DNA of 64,000 nucleotides from Bordetella genomosp. 12 (GTDB taxonomy: Bacteria > Pseudomonadota > Gammaproteobacteria > Burkholderiales > Burkholderiaceae_B). Below the pieces are notes generated by a model. The model was given only the letters and a program-made list of their open reading frames with translations, had not been told where the DNA came from and searched no databases. Each line of letters opens with the position of its first letter. Within the stretch, counting starts at the first letter, position 1. The translations under genes were made by a program, and so were the position numbers. Positions 1 through 8,329 of this stretch are shown here, piece by piece. Location: assembly GCF_002261355.1 (NCBI RefSeq), contig NZ_NEVU01000003.1:1488001-1552000 (forward strand), given 5' to 3'.

Positions 1-301
1 GTCGCTGAACCGCGCCTCTGCTCTGCCCGATGTGCCCACCATCGCCGAACAAGGCTATCCCGGTTTCGAGGCGCTCAACTGGTATGCCCTTGTCGGCCCG
101 GCGGGACTGCCAGATGACATCGTGGCCAAGCTCAATCAGGTTCTCGCGCAGACGCTGGCCTCGCAGAAGGTGCAAGACCTCCTGCGAGAGCAGGGCCTGG
201 ACGCCGTGCCAGATAGCCCGGCCCAATTGACCGAGCGTGTACGCGCAGATCTGGACAAATGGGGCAAGGTCATCAAGACCGCGGACATCAAGGCCGAGTA
301 A
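1..301 (+). CDS. Bug-family tripartite tricarboxylate transporter receptor, C-terminal part
   Basis: The window opens inside this gene (reading frame from base 2), so only about the last 99 residues are present. The segment reads PTIAEQGYPGFEALNWYALV, followed by a stretch with LPDDIVAKLNQ. This matches the C-terminal lobe of Bug/TctC periplasmic solute-binding proteins and resembles the complete Bug protein at 42563-43537. Such proteins bind carboxylates in the periplasm for tripartite transporters. It lies 22 bases upstream of a CaiB/BaiF CoA-transferase on the same strand, so it probably feeds an organic acid to that enzyme. The ligand cannot be read from the sequence. Confidence 0.85.
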   Translation, partial: SLNRASALPDVPTIAEQGYPGFEALNWYALVGPAGLPDDIVAKLNQVLAQTLASQKVQDLLREQGLDAVPDSPAQLTERVRADLDKWGKVIKTADIKAE

Positions 302-323
302 AGCCACAAGCACAAGGAACAAG

Positions 324-1550
324 ATGGAAACGAACGATACCCGTCCGCTAGCCGGGGTAAAGGTCCTCGAACTCGCCCAGATCATGGCCGGCCCCACCTG
401 CGGCATGATGCTCGCCGACCTCGGTGCGGATGTCATCAAGGTCGAGAAGCTCCCGCATGGCGATGACTCGCGGCTCTACACCGGCGCAGGCGGCCAAGCC
501 CTGCCGGCGCCGTTTGTCATGCTCAACCGCAACAAGCGCGGCATGGCGGTGAACCTGAAGCTGCCTGCCGGGCGCGATGTGCTGCAGCGCATGGTCCAAG
601 GCAGCGATGTGTTTCTCGAGAACTACCGCAAGGGCACGATGGACAAGCTGGGCCTGGGTTGGGAAGCGCTCAGCGCCATCAATCCGGCGCTTGTCTATTG
701 CAGCATCTCGGGCTATGGCCGCACGGGGCCCTACGCGGATAAGGGCGGCTTTGATCTGATCGCGCAGGCCTATGCCGGCCTGATGAGCGTAACGGGCGAG
801 AAGGATGGCCCGCCGCTCAAACCCGGCAACTCCGTGGCCGACATCAATGCCGGCGTCATGGCCGTGGTCGGCGTACTCTCCGCGTTGCTGCACCGCGCCC
901 GTAGCGGCCGCGGCCAATTCGTCGAGACCTCGCTCATCGAAGTCTCCCTGCAGCAGATGTACTGGTTTGCCTCGATGTTTTTCCAAACGGGCAAAGTCCC
1001 CGGCGCATCGGGATCGGCCCATCCGCTGACCGCGCCCTACCAGGCGTTTCGAACGCGCGACAGCTGGCTCGTCCTCGGCGGGGCCAATCAGGCCAATTGG
1101 GAGCGTATCGCCGATCTGCTGGGGCACCCGGAATGGAAAAGCGACCCGCGGTTTGTCACCAACGCCGACCGCAAGGCGAACGAAGCCGAGCTCGCTGCAG
1201 CCATCAGCCTCGAACTGGCCAACGATGACACGGCCAACTGGGTCGCGCGTTTCGATGGCGCCGGCATCCCCGCCGGGCCGGTACACAATATCGAGCAGGC
1301 CTTGAATCATCCGCAGACGCAGGCGCGCGACATGGTCATCAAAGTGGAGCACCCTATCGCCGGCACCGGCCATAGCCTCGCTCTGCCCGTCAAACTGTCG
1401 GCAACGCCCGCCCGCGTGACCCACCCGGCCCCCTTGCTGGGCGAGAACACGCGTGAGATTCTGCGTGAGTATGCGTTTCGAGACGACGAAATCGACGACC
1501 TGGTGCGCCAAGGCGCGGTCGCCGAGCACGCCAGCCCTTGCATGGCCTAG
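324..1550 (+). CDS. CaiB/BaiF (family III) CoA-transferase
   Basis: 408 residues, the usual size for family III CoA-transferases, which move CoA between organic acids through an aspartyl-CoA intermediate. The N-terminus has the typical pattern (PLAGVKVLELAQIMAGP, then LADLGADVIKVE). Asp173 in NSVADINAG aligns by eye with catalytic Asp169 of formyl-CoA transferase. The C-terminus has the family ending APLLGENTREILRE. The ATG at 324 was chosen over an in-frame upstream ATG at 237 because it follows AAGGAAC and clears the Bug gene. Probably co-transcribed with the Bug gene and the dehydrogenase at 1577. The acid substrate is unknown. Confidence 0.92.
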   Translation: METNDTRPLAGVKVLELAQIMAGPTCGMMLADLGADVIKVEKLPHGDDSRLYTGAGGQALPAPFVMLNRNKRGMAVNLKLPAGRDVLQRMVQGSDVFLENYRKGTMDKLGLGWEALSAINPALVYCSISGYGRTGPYADKGGFDLIAQAYAGLMSVTGEKDGPPLKPGNSVADINAGVMAVVGVLSALLHRARSGRGQFVETSLIEVSLQQMYWFASMFFQTGKVPGASGSAHPLTAPYQAFRTRDSWLVLGGANQANWERIADLLGHPEWKSDPRFVTNADRKANEAELAAAISLELANDDTANWVARFDGAGIPAGPVHNIEQALNHPQTQARDMVIKVEHPIAGTGHSLALPVKLSATPARVTHPAPLLGENTREILREYAFRDDEIDDLVRQGAVAEHASPCMA

Positions 1551-1576
1551 CTGCCCACTTAAACCGGGACTCTTGC

Positions 1577-2731
1577 ATGAATGCCTTTCAATTTAATACC
1601 ACGGGCTCCATCGTCTTTGGCGAAGGGGCTGCGAGCCGGCTGGGCGAGCTGGTCCACCCGCGCGGGCGACGCGTTTTGCTCGTCACGGACCCCGGTGTCA
1701 TGCGCGCCGGCCTGGTGACGCCCATTCGGGATGCGCTGGATCAACAGGGTTTAACGCATCACCTGTTCGACGAGGTCGAGGCCGATCCGCCGGAAGCCCT
1801 CGTGCTCCGTGCCGCGCAAGCAGCCAGGCAAGCTCAAGTCGATGTGGTGCTGGGCATCGGCGGCGGCTCATCCTTGGATGTCGCCAAGCTGGTCGCGCTC
1901 CTGTTAGGCAGCGAACAATCCTTGACGGACATGTACGGGGTGAATCAAGCCCGCGGCCAGCGCCTGCCCTTGATTCTGGTTCCCACGACAGCCGGAACCG
2001 GCTCCGAAGTCACGCCCATTTCCATCGTGACGACCGGCGCGCATGAAAAGAAAGGCGTCGTATCGCCACTGCTGCTGCCCGATGTCGCGCTACTCGATCC
2101 CCGGCTGACGGCCGGCTTGCCCGCCCCCGTGACGGCAGCCACCGGCATCGACGCCATGGTGCACGCCATCGAGGCTTTCACCTCGGCGAACGCCAACAAC
2201 AACCCCATCTCGCGCGGCCTGGCCCTGCAAGCTTTACAACTGCTGGGCGCGAATATCAAACAGGCGGTTAACGCGGGCCATGACATGGCGGCACGCTCGG
2301 GCATGCTGCTGGGATCCTTGCTCGCGGGCCAGGCTTTCGCCAACGCTCCGGTCGCCGCAGTCCATGCCTTGGCCTACCCCTTAGGGGGCCACTATGGCAT
2401 CCCGCATGGCTTGTCGAACGCCCTGATGCTGCCCCATGTCCTTCGCTTCAATGCGCCGGTCAGCGCCCAGGCGTATGCCGAGATCGCGCCCTATGTATTC
2501 CCGGCGCTGCGTGGCGATGAGGGTCAGGCGGCATGCAGCCGGTTCATCGAGGCCATGGCGGCCCTCTGTGCTGACATCGGCCTGCCTACTCGCCTGCGCG
2601 ACCTGAATATTGCGCAGGCAGACTGCAACGTTCTGGCCGAGGATGCGATGAAACAAACGCGTCTTCTGGTGAACAACCCCCGTCCCGTTCGCTACGAAGA
2701 CGCGCTGGCCATCTACCAAGCCGCCTGGTAG
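1577..2731 (+). CDS. Iron-containing alcohol dehydrogenase
   Basis: 384 residues. The group III (Fe-dependent) alcohol dehydrogenase pattern is clear: a GIGGGSSLDVAK dinucleotide-binding loop near residue 95, PTTAGTGSEVTP near 137, and metal-binding histidines in DAMVHAIEAFTS near 195 and in HALAYPLGGHYGIPHG near 265. Family members interconvert alcohols and aldehydes, or reduce maleylacetate, with NAD(P)H. The motif order is more typical of the alcohol dehydrogenase branch. The ATG at 1577 starts 26 bases after the CoA-transferase stop, so an operon is likely. Confidence 0.92.
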   Translation: MNAFQFNTTGSIVFGEGAASRLGELVHPRGRRVLLVTDPGVMRAGLVTPIRDALDQQGLTHHLFDEVEADPPEALVLRAAQAARQAQVDVVLGIGGGSSLDVAKLVALLLGSEQSLTDMYGVNQARGQRLPLILVPTTAGTGSEVTPISIVTTGAHEKKGVVSPLLLPDVALLDPRLTAGLPAPVTAATGIDAMVHAIEAFTSANANNNPISRGLALQALQLLGANIKQAVNAGHDMAARSGMLLGSLLAGQAFANAPVAAVHALAYPLGGHYGIPHGLSNALMLPHVLRFNAPVSAQAYAEIAPYVFPALRGDEGQAACSRFIEAMAALCADIGLPTRLRDLNIAQADCNVLAEDAMKQTRLLVNNPRPVRYEDALAIYQAAW

Positions 2732-3301
2732 CTTCCGTCGCCCGAGCATCCCTCTGCGCTCATCCGCCACCGTGTCTGAATGACTCGTGCATTCTTTTGA
2801 GTCATCCGCGCGGCCTGCCCCTTGAGCACACCGTAGGTGGGCGCTTTCTCGATCGTGGCTTCGTTGCCACGCCGTTAGCGCAGCGTCTGCGGCGCTTGCG
2901 CAGTCGGCACGTCCGCCCGGTAATCAGCGACTGGATAGGTGTGGATCCACGACAGACACCCGCGTTCGGCGCTTCATAGGCACGACTTCAGCGCAGGCAT
3001 TGACGCCGCAGCATCTGAGCGGATTCTTCCAGACCGGATACGCGCCGGTGCGGCAACAAGCCGGGGGCTCAGGAAGCGTGGTCGTGGTGCTGGGGCATGC
3101 GGCGGCCTAGGGACAGGGTGTCCGGCGCCCGGTGAGGTGCGTTTACAACGCTGAGAATGCGCTGTGCGGCGCAGCGGCCTTCGGCGCAGGTGGCAGAGGC
3201 GGAGGGAGGCTGGCGATGGTATCGCGCGAAAACCCAGGAACGGCGTGAGCGCCGCCCCTGGGCGGGCAGCAGTTTTGGGGGTGCCGAAGCGCCCTCAATC
3301 A
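2732..3301. other. Intergenic region without recognised gene
   Basis: About 570 bases with no convincing coding sequence. The open frames here have no family pattern or plausible ribosome-binding site. The one structural element seen is a perfect 7-bp inverted repeat, ATGACTC (2780-2786) and GAGTCAT (2799-2805), 50 bases after the dehydrogenase stop. It could fold in RNA but has no clear T-tract. Confidence 0.5.
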
Positions 3302-3469
3302 TCAACCCGAGTGCGGGCGCTTGCCGGGGTTTTTCTTGTGGTGGGTGTGCGAGCCGCGCTCTTTGCTCACGCGCTGGCCGCCGCCTTGCGATTGGATGGT
3401 GAAGCCCTTGGGAGCGACAGGAGCGGGGGTGCGCTTGCGGTCGGCTTCGGTAACGATTTTGTTGCCCAT
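3302..3469 (-). CDS. Small basic hypothetical protein (55 aa)
   Basis: A 55-residue frame starting at the ATG at 3469, preceded by GAGAG at a normal distance. An in-frame ATG 14 codons upstream has no such site. The product starts MGNKIVTEADRKR, has a Gly/Gln-rich middle (SQGGGQR) and ends in a basic His-rich tail (SHTHHKKNPGKRPHSG). There is no signal peptide, membrane segment or known domain. It looks intrinsically disordered and could bind nucleic acid or metal. It sits alone downstream of the LysR gene on the same strand. Function unknown; the ribosome-binding site and composition favour a real gene. Confidence 0.55.
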   Translation of the reverse strand: MGNKIVTEADRKRTPAPVAPKGFTIQSQGGGQRVSKERGSHTHHKKNPGKRPHSG

Positions 3470-3659
3470 GAAAAACTCTCTAGTTTGGTTGAACTGGCTA
3501 TTGTTCCACATTCGCCCGGTTTATTCTCGGCCAGATGCCCGGCGCCAATCCGCCCCCCTGGCGCGGTGAGGCGGGCGGCCTGGCTTTGCCCGGGCCGCAG
3601 ACGGGCAGCCCGCCCCGCTGCGGGGCAAACCATGCCGGCGCGGCAGCGGGTTGGCGGCC

Positions 3660-4601
3660 CTACACGCCCCCGCGCGAGGCGGGCGCCGCGCCCGGGTTCA
3701 GCGATTCGGCCAACCGCGTTTGTATCAATGCCAGCAGCGCCCGCACGCGCGCCGTCACGGAGTGGCGATGGCGGTAGGCCCCCAGCAGTTGCAAGGGCGC
3801 GGGGCGCAGATCCAGCGGCACTTCCTGCAATCGGCCTGCGGCCAGGTCTTCCTGGCAGGGGTAGGCCGCCACGATCGCGAAGCCGATGCCCTGACGCGCG
3901 CCGGCCACGGCCAGTTCGCCGCTGTTGACGCGGTAGCGGCTGCGCACCGGCACTTTGACGATGGCGTCGGCGGCGTCCAGAAACTGCCAGGGCTGGCCCT
4001 TGAGCGCGCTCAAGGTGGTAATGCAGGGCAGCGACCTCAGGTCACGCACGTGGCGCGGCATGCCGGTGCGGGCCAGCAGCTCGGGAGCCGCGACCACGAT
4101 GCTGGGCAAGGTGGCGAGTTCGCGGGTGATGCAGGCACTGTCGTCCTGGCGCCCCCGGTGAAAGACGATGGACAGATCCACGTCCTCCCGCAATACCTCC
4201 AGCCCGGTCATGCGGGTATCGCATTCCAGTTCGATGCCTGGATGGACGCGGCAGAACTCGGCCAGGATGGGCGCGAGCAGTCGCGGCGCTTCGCCAGGCA
4301 TGCAGATTCTGAGCGGGCCGCGCAGCTCACGCTGCACCGCGCCCAGCGCTTCCTGCGTCGACAACAGCGTATCGAGCAAGGGTTTGGCGCGTTCGTACAG
4401 CAGCCGGCCGGCTTCGGTCATGCGCAGGTGCCGGGTGCTGCGCTCCAACAAGCGCACCCCCAGCTTGCGTTCGAGCGCGGCGACATGCCGGCTGACGTTG
4501 GACGGGGGCATGACCAACAGACGCGCCGCGCCGGCAAAGCTATGCTCGTCCACCACCGCCGTATAGACACGGACCGCGTTCAGATCGAGGCCATCGCGCA
4601 T
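3660..4601 (-). CDS. LysR-family transcriptional regulator
   Basis: 313 residues. The N-terminal winged helix-turn-helix reads LNAVRVYTAVVDEHSFAGAA, then PPSNVSRHVAALERKLGVRL, followed by RSTRHLRMTEAGRLLYERA. The rest matches a type 2 periplasmic-binding-like effector domain, including a GIGFAIVAAYPCQEDLAAGRL segment near the end. LysR proteins usually control a divergent neighbour, but 600 bases without a recognised gene lie upstream here, and the next gene (NTF2-like) is on the same strand. Its target is therefore not evident. Confidence 0.93.
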   Translation of the reverse strand: MRDGLDLNAVRVYTAVVDEHSFAGAARLLVMPPSNVSRHVAALERKLGVRLLERSTRHLRMTEAGRLLYERAKPLLDTLLSTQEALGAVQRELRGPLRICMPGEAPRLLAPILAEFCRVHPGIELECDTRMTGLEVLREDVDLSIVFHRGRQDDSACITRELATLPSIVVAAPELLARTGMPRHVRDLRSLPCITTLSALKGQPWQFLDAADAIVKVPVRSRYRVNSGELAVAGARQGIGFAIVAAYPCQEDLAAGRLQEVPLDLRPAPLQLLGAYRHRHSVTARVRALLALIQTRLAESLNPGAAPASRGGV

Positions 4602-5212
4602 GGATTATCCCGTTTGAGATATGAAAGGCTTCCATTTTTCCACCCTAGTTGTCATGAATGGCCCAATCTAAGATGCCCTGTGACACGGCGCGCCACGGTC
4701 AGCCCGACCTCGCCGCCCGTCTAAACAATCTCATGCCAAACCTATAAATGGCCGGATCCGCGATCGACGCGGGTCCAGCCTCGGCTCGGCCGGTGAGCCG
4801 TGATTTCAGGGGAAAAGGCCGCTGGGCGTATTTGCGAGCAATGTGCGGGGAGCGGGCCTGGGAGTCCTTCAGCCGCGCCCTTGTATTTCCTGGCCGAGAC
4901 GGGTCAGCGATAGACCGCCAACACCCCAGCCCCTGCGCATGCAAGGGCGGCGCCGTAAACCGTGAAAACTTGCCCGAGACGCCATTGGGTCGGCTTGCAC
5001 ACGCTCCCTGGGAACGGCTTTGCCCGCAGAAGAGCATGCAGATTGCAGCGCGAGCAACATGGCATCCCGCCAACCGGCAGAATGATCCGTACTTCGCGCC
5101 AATGATCGGCTTTACGCGAGGCGCCGCCCCCACGACGGAGGAGGCTTGATGGAGAAGGGGCCCGCCCTCAGGCGAACCCGCCGTTCAGATGACGGCCGCC
5201 CTGCGCACCTCG
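4602..5212. other. Intergenic region upstream of the LysR gene
   Basis: About 610 bases without a supportable gene. Open frames of 130-145 codons exist on both strands, but they have arginine/serine-rich shadow-like composition, no family pattern and no good ribosome-binding site. The part next to 4602 probably holds the promoter of the LysR gene. No repeat or strong hairpin was noticed. Confidence 0.45.
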
Positions 5213-5641
5213 TCATGCAACGGCCTTGTTTCCGGCCAGGCAGGACTTGCTATCCAGCAGATCCGTGCCGTACGAGTTGTCGATCGTGCAGCGCCACTGC
5301 CCGTCGGCATCGTGGCGAAAGACATAGGTGGCGCGGCGCACGGCCGTCTGGTTGCTGCCGTCTGCGCCGGGATAAGCGAGCCGGGTCTCCATGATGACCA
5401 GCGCCGTGCCGCCGGCCTCGATGACCTGCATCTCGCCCTGGGTGACGGTCAGGCGATGTTGAAAGTGCGCGGCGATCGCGGCAAACGCCTGACGGATGCG
5501 CGCCTTGCCCTGCACGGTCTGGCCGGGCTGCACGACCAGCACCGCATCATCCGCGTAAGAGCCCATCAGGGTGTCGTAATCGGCCGCGGTAATGGCGCGG
5601 TCGCAGGCTTCGATAACTTGCCGCAGGGGATGTGTGTTCAT
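5213..5641 (-). CDS. NTF2-like / SnoaL-type protein
   Basis: 142 residues. The pattern is that of an NTF2-fold protein of the DUF4440/SnoaL kind: an N-terminal helix (VIEACDRAITAADYDTLMGS), then YADDAVLVVQPGQTVQGK, IRQAFAAIAAHF, and C-terminal strands ending near DGQWRCTIDNSYG. Proteins of this fold are small cytoplasmic isomerases, ligand binders or of unknown activity. The ATG at 5641 was chosen because GGAGCG precedes it; an upstream in-frame start would place the coding region through a terminator hairpin. No partner gene is apparent. Confidence 0.8.
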   Translation of the reverse strand: MNTHPLRQVIEACDRAITAADYDTLMGSYADDAVLVVQPGQTVQGKARIRQAFAAIAAHFQHRLTVTQGEMQVIEAGGTALVIMETRLAYPGADGSNQTAVRRATYVFRHDADGQWRCTIDNSYGTDLLDSKSCLAGNKAVA

Positions 5642-5673
5642 GTGACGCTCCGTCGAGAGTTGCGCCAGAAGAA

Positions 5674-5698
5674 CGAAAAAACCCGCCTTCTGGCGGGT
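5674..5698 (-). terminator. Rho-independent terminator of the TonB-receptor gene
   Basis: On the minus strand a perfect 7-bp stem ACCCGCC/GGCGGGT with loop AGAA (5681-5698) is followed by a T-run. It lies about 150 bases after the stop of the TonB-receptor gene at 5852-7987 and just before the NTF2-like start, so it should separate the two transcripts. Confidence 0.85.
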
Positions 5699-5851
5699 GG
5701 ATCGCTGCACCGGTCCGCCAGTCAGTGAATACGGACAATAATGGGGCGGGTCGTCAGGGGCAGCGGCATGCCAACACGATACCGGCGCGCACGCCGCCCG
5801 GCAAGCCCGCCACGCGGGCCGGCAGTGCGCGGCACCGCCATCGCGTCGCTG

Positions 5852-7987
5852 TTAATAGTGGTAGCCCACGGTGAAGAGCGCGGCGCGGTCATTGCCCAAG
5901 GCCACCGCGGCGATCAGGCCGCCGGCGTAGTACTGCTTGTCGAACACATTCTTGATCGTCAGTGCGGCCCGCCACCGCCGCGCGCGATAGGCCACGCCCA
6001 GGTCGGCCACCACATAGCCTGGCAGAAAATAACCGTAGGCGTAGCGCTTGCTTTCGCCGCGCAGGCCGGCGTTGAGTTCCCAGCCCTGGGCTTCGCCGCT
6101 CAATGCGTACCGTGAGTACAGCGTAAAGCTATGCCGTGGCACGTTGTTGAGCCGCTGGCCTTCGGTCGATGGCATCTGGCCGCCATCATCCGTGATCACG
6201 GCAGCGGTATAAGCGTAACCGCCCATCAGGCTCAAGCCGTGGCTGAGATCCGCAACCAGCCCGATTTCTGCGCCGCGTGAGCGCTGCTCGCCCACGGCGA
6301 TACTGAAACCGTCGTGCAAGGGGTCGCTCTGCAGCACATTGCGCCGCCGCAGCTCAAACGCGGCCAGGTTCAGCTGCATGGCGCCGCCGTCCAGTTCGAG
6401 CTTCGCGCCCAGCTCCCACTGCCGGCCGCGCTCCGGCACGAAACGATCGCCATTGATGTCGGTACCGGCGTTGGGGGTAAAGGAGGTGGCGTAGCTCGCA
6501 TAAGGACGCACGCCCGGCGAGATTTCATACATCAGGGCGGCGGACCCAGTAGAAGCCTGCGCGCGCTCCGCTTCGCGCTTGCCCGCCAGTTGATCCTGAT
6601 TGCGCGTCGCGGCGCGATCGTGGCGCAGGCCGGCCAACAGGCGCCAGCGCTCGGCCAGCGTGACCTGGTCTCTGACATAGATCCCGAGATCGCGGATCGT
6701 AGTGCGCGTATCCAGGCGCGGTTTGGCCGCGCAGACAAAGCCGCCGCCGTAGTTCGGCGCATACACATCCAGAGGGCGAACCGCGCAATTCGTCCGCACC
6801 GCGTCCTGACGCGATCTCAGATAGTCAACGCCGGCGGTGAGCTCGTGCTCGCCCCAAGGCCCGGCCAGAAAACGGCGCTGGACGTGCGTGTCCAGCGCGA
6901 TCGTGCTGCCATCCCAATGCTGATCGCTGGCGGTGCGCCGCAGGTTTCGGGCATCCGCCAGGAATTTGCCGCTGGCGACAAACTGCCCGTCCAACCTGAA
7001 CTGTTGATGGCGGAAGTTCTGATGGAGCGTCCAGCCGCTATCGAAGCGATGCGACAAGGCATAGCCAAGGCGGCTTTCCCTGCCGCGATAGGGCGCCTGA
7101 TCGGGCTCGCCGGTAAAGCGGCGGCGCGGAACGGGGCCATGGGGATTGGCGGCGATCGATCCGGACAGCGGCAGGCCTTGCTGGCGGACGTAGGTGCGCT
7201 GCTGCACACTCGCCAAAAGAGTGACGTCCGTGCGCGGGCCGACATCCAGCGATAGCGACGGCGCCACCCAGCGGTTTCTGGACCAGACATAATCCGTCGC
7301 ATCGCGTGTGTTTCTGGCCAGCGCATTGATGCGCAAGGCGGCCTTGCCGTCTGCGGACAGTGGCGTGCCGACATCCATCGTCCCTTGGTAGAGATGATGG
7401 CTGCCGGTCGTGATGCCCGCCTCAGCAAAGCGGTCTGCGCGCGGGCGTTTGCTCACCATATTGACCAAGCCGCCCGGAAGCACCTGGCCATACAGCAGCG
7501 AGGCCGGGCCTTTGATGACTTCGACCTGCTCGACACCAAACAACTCCTGGGCGATGCGGTTCGTCGTCGACACCCGCAGGCCATCCACGAACAGCGCGTC
7601 AGAAGCCTTCTGCCCGCGAATGATCACATCATCCCAGCCCCGACGGCCGAAGTTATTGGCCACGACACCAGGCACGTCATGCAAGGCGTCGGCCAGCGTC
7701 TGTGCCTGCTGACTATCCAGTACCGAACGCGGCACGACCGTCACGGTCTGCGGAGTTTCTGCCAACGAGGCGTTCGATTTATTCACCTGCGGAGGTCCGC
7801 CCGCCCGAAAATCCGTCTCTAGTTGGCCCGCGGCCTGGATCGAGATGGCGGGCAGATCAACCGGGCTGGCGGTGACGGCGGCGCTATCCGCCTGACTCAT
7901 TGCGGGCATTGCAGCCAGCACGGCCAGGCAACCGCGACCCAGCCTGGCTATCGACACATGAAGCACTTGCATTGACGCTAACGGCAT
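5852..7987 (-). CDS. TonB-dependent siderophore receptor (no STN domain)
   Basis: About 711 residues. An outer-membrane receptor importing ferric siderophores or similar ligands with energy from TonB/ExbBD. After a signal peptide the plug domain shows SLAETPQTVTVVPRSVL, then DVIIRGQKASDALFVDGLR and VEVIKGPASLLYGQVLPGG. The barrel ends in FTVGYHY with a terminal aromatic residue. Unlike the receptors at 8330 and 51902 it lacks an N-terminal STN signalling domain, so it is not expected to work through FecIR. Two ATGs (7987 and 7972) are possible; neither has a clear ribosome-binding site. No Fur box was seen upstream. Confidence 0.93.
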   Translation of the reverse strand: MPLASMQVLHVSIARLGRGCLAVLAAMPAMSQADSAAVTASPVDLPAISIQAAGQLETDFRAGGPPQVNKSNASLAETPQTVTVVPRSVLDSQQAQTLADALHDVPGVVANNFGRRGWDDVIIRGQKASDALFVDGLRVSTTNRIAQELFGVEQVEVIKGPASLLYGQVLPGGLVNMVSKRPRADRFAEAGITTGSHHLYQGTMDVGTPLSADGKAALRINALARNTRDATDYVWSRNRWVAPSLSLDVGPRTDVTLLASVQQRTYVRQQGLPLSGSIAANPHGPVPRRRFTGEPDQAPYRGRESRLGYALSHRFDSGWTLHQNFRHQQFRLDGQFVASGKFLADARNLRRTASDQHWDGSTIALDTHVQRRFLAGPWGEHELTAGVDYLRSRQDAVRTNCAVRPLDVYAPNYGGGFVCAAKPRLDTRTTIRDLGIYVRDQVTLAERWRLLAGLRHDRAATRNQDQLAGKREAERAQASTGSAALMYEISPGVRPYASYATSFTPNAGTDINGDRFVPERGRQWELGAKLELDGGAMQLNLAAFELRRRNVLQSDPLHDGFSIAVGEQRSRGAEIGLVADLSHGLSLMGGYAYTAAVITDDGGQMPSTEGQRLNNVPRHSFTLYSRYALSGEAQGWELNAGLRGESKRYAYGYFLPGYVVADLGVAYRARRWRAALTIKNVFDKQYYAGGLIAAVALGNDRAALFTVGYHY

Positions 7988-8329
7988 TGACGAAGAAAAC
8001 GCGTAATCGTCAAAAAGCTAGCATGGGACCAAGCAAGAAAATTTCCGAGATCGAAGCCAGAAAATGCGAGGCGACCATCTGCCCGTCAGGCGCGCCTAGC
8101 GCGCGGACAAGAACACGTGCACGCCCTGACAACGCTGGAGATCCCGCAAGCGCCGCCCGGCGCTGAGCACCCCGAATCGGACAGACCTCCAGCAGGAGGG
8201 CCTGCCGCCCTAAGCCAGCGCCAAACCCGCCGACGCGATGGCATGCGCCCATCCTGCCGGCTGCCGGGCCACACGCCCAGCACACCCAGCCCGCTACCCA
8301 GGCTGCGCCCGGCGTGGCGGGCGCCTCCC
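7988..8329. other. Intergenic region between two TonB-receptor genes
   Basis: About 340 bases. It contains the upstream region of the receptor gene at 5852-7987 and the 3' flank of the receptor gene at 8330. No gene, Fur-box-like sequence or convincing terminator was seen; open frames here look like noise. Confidence 0.45.

Noticed and set aside
348-1529. 393-codon open frame on the minus strand inside the CoA-transferase gene
   Set aside because: Antisense shadow caused by high GC; no family pattern, and the plus-strand gene is well supported.
3164-4724. Long plus-strand open frames across and beyond the LysR gene
   Set aside because: Arg/Ala/Gly-rich translations without domain pattern, opposite a clear LysR gene.
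4699-5149. Overlapping 130-145 codon frames on both strands in the gap after the LysR gene
   Set aside because: No ribosome-binding site, no family pattern, and shadow-like composition.
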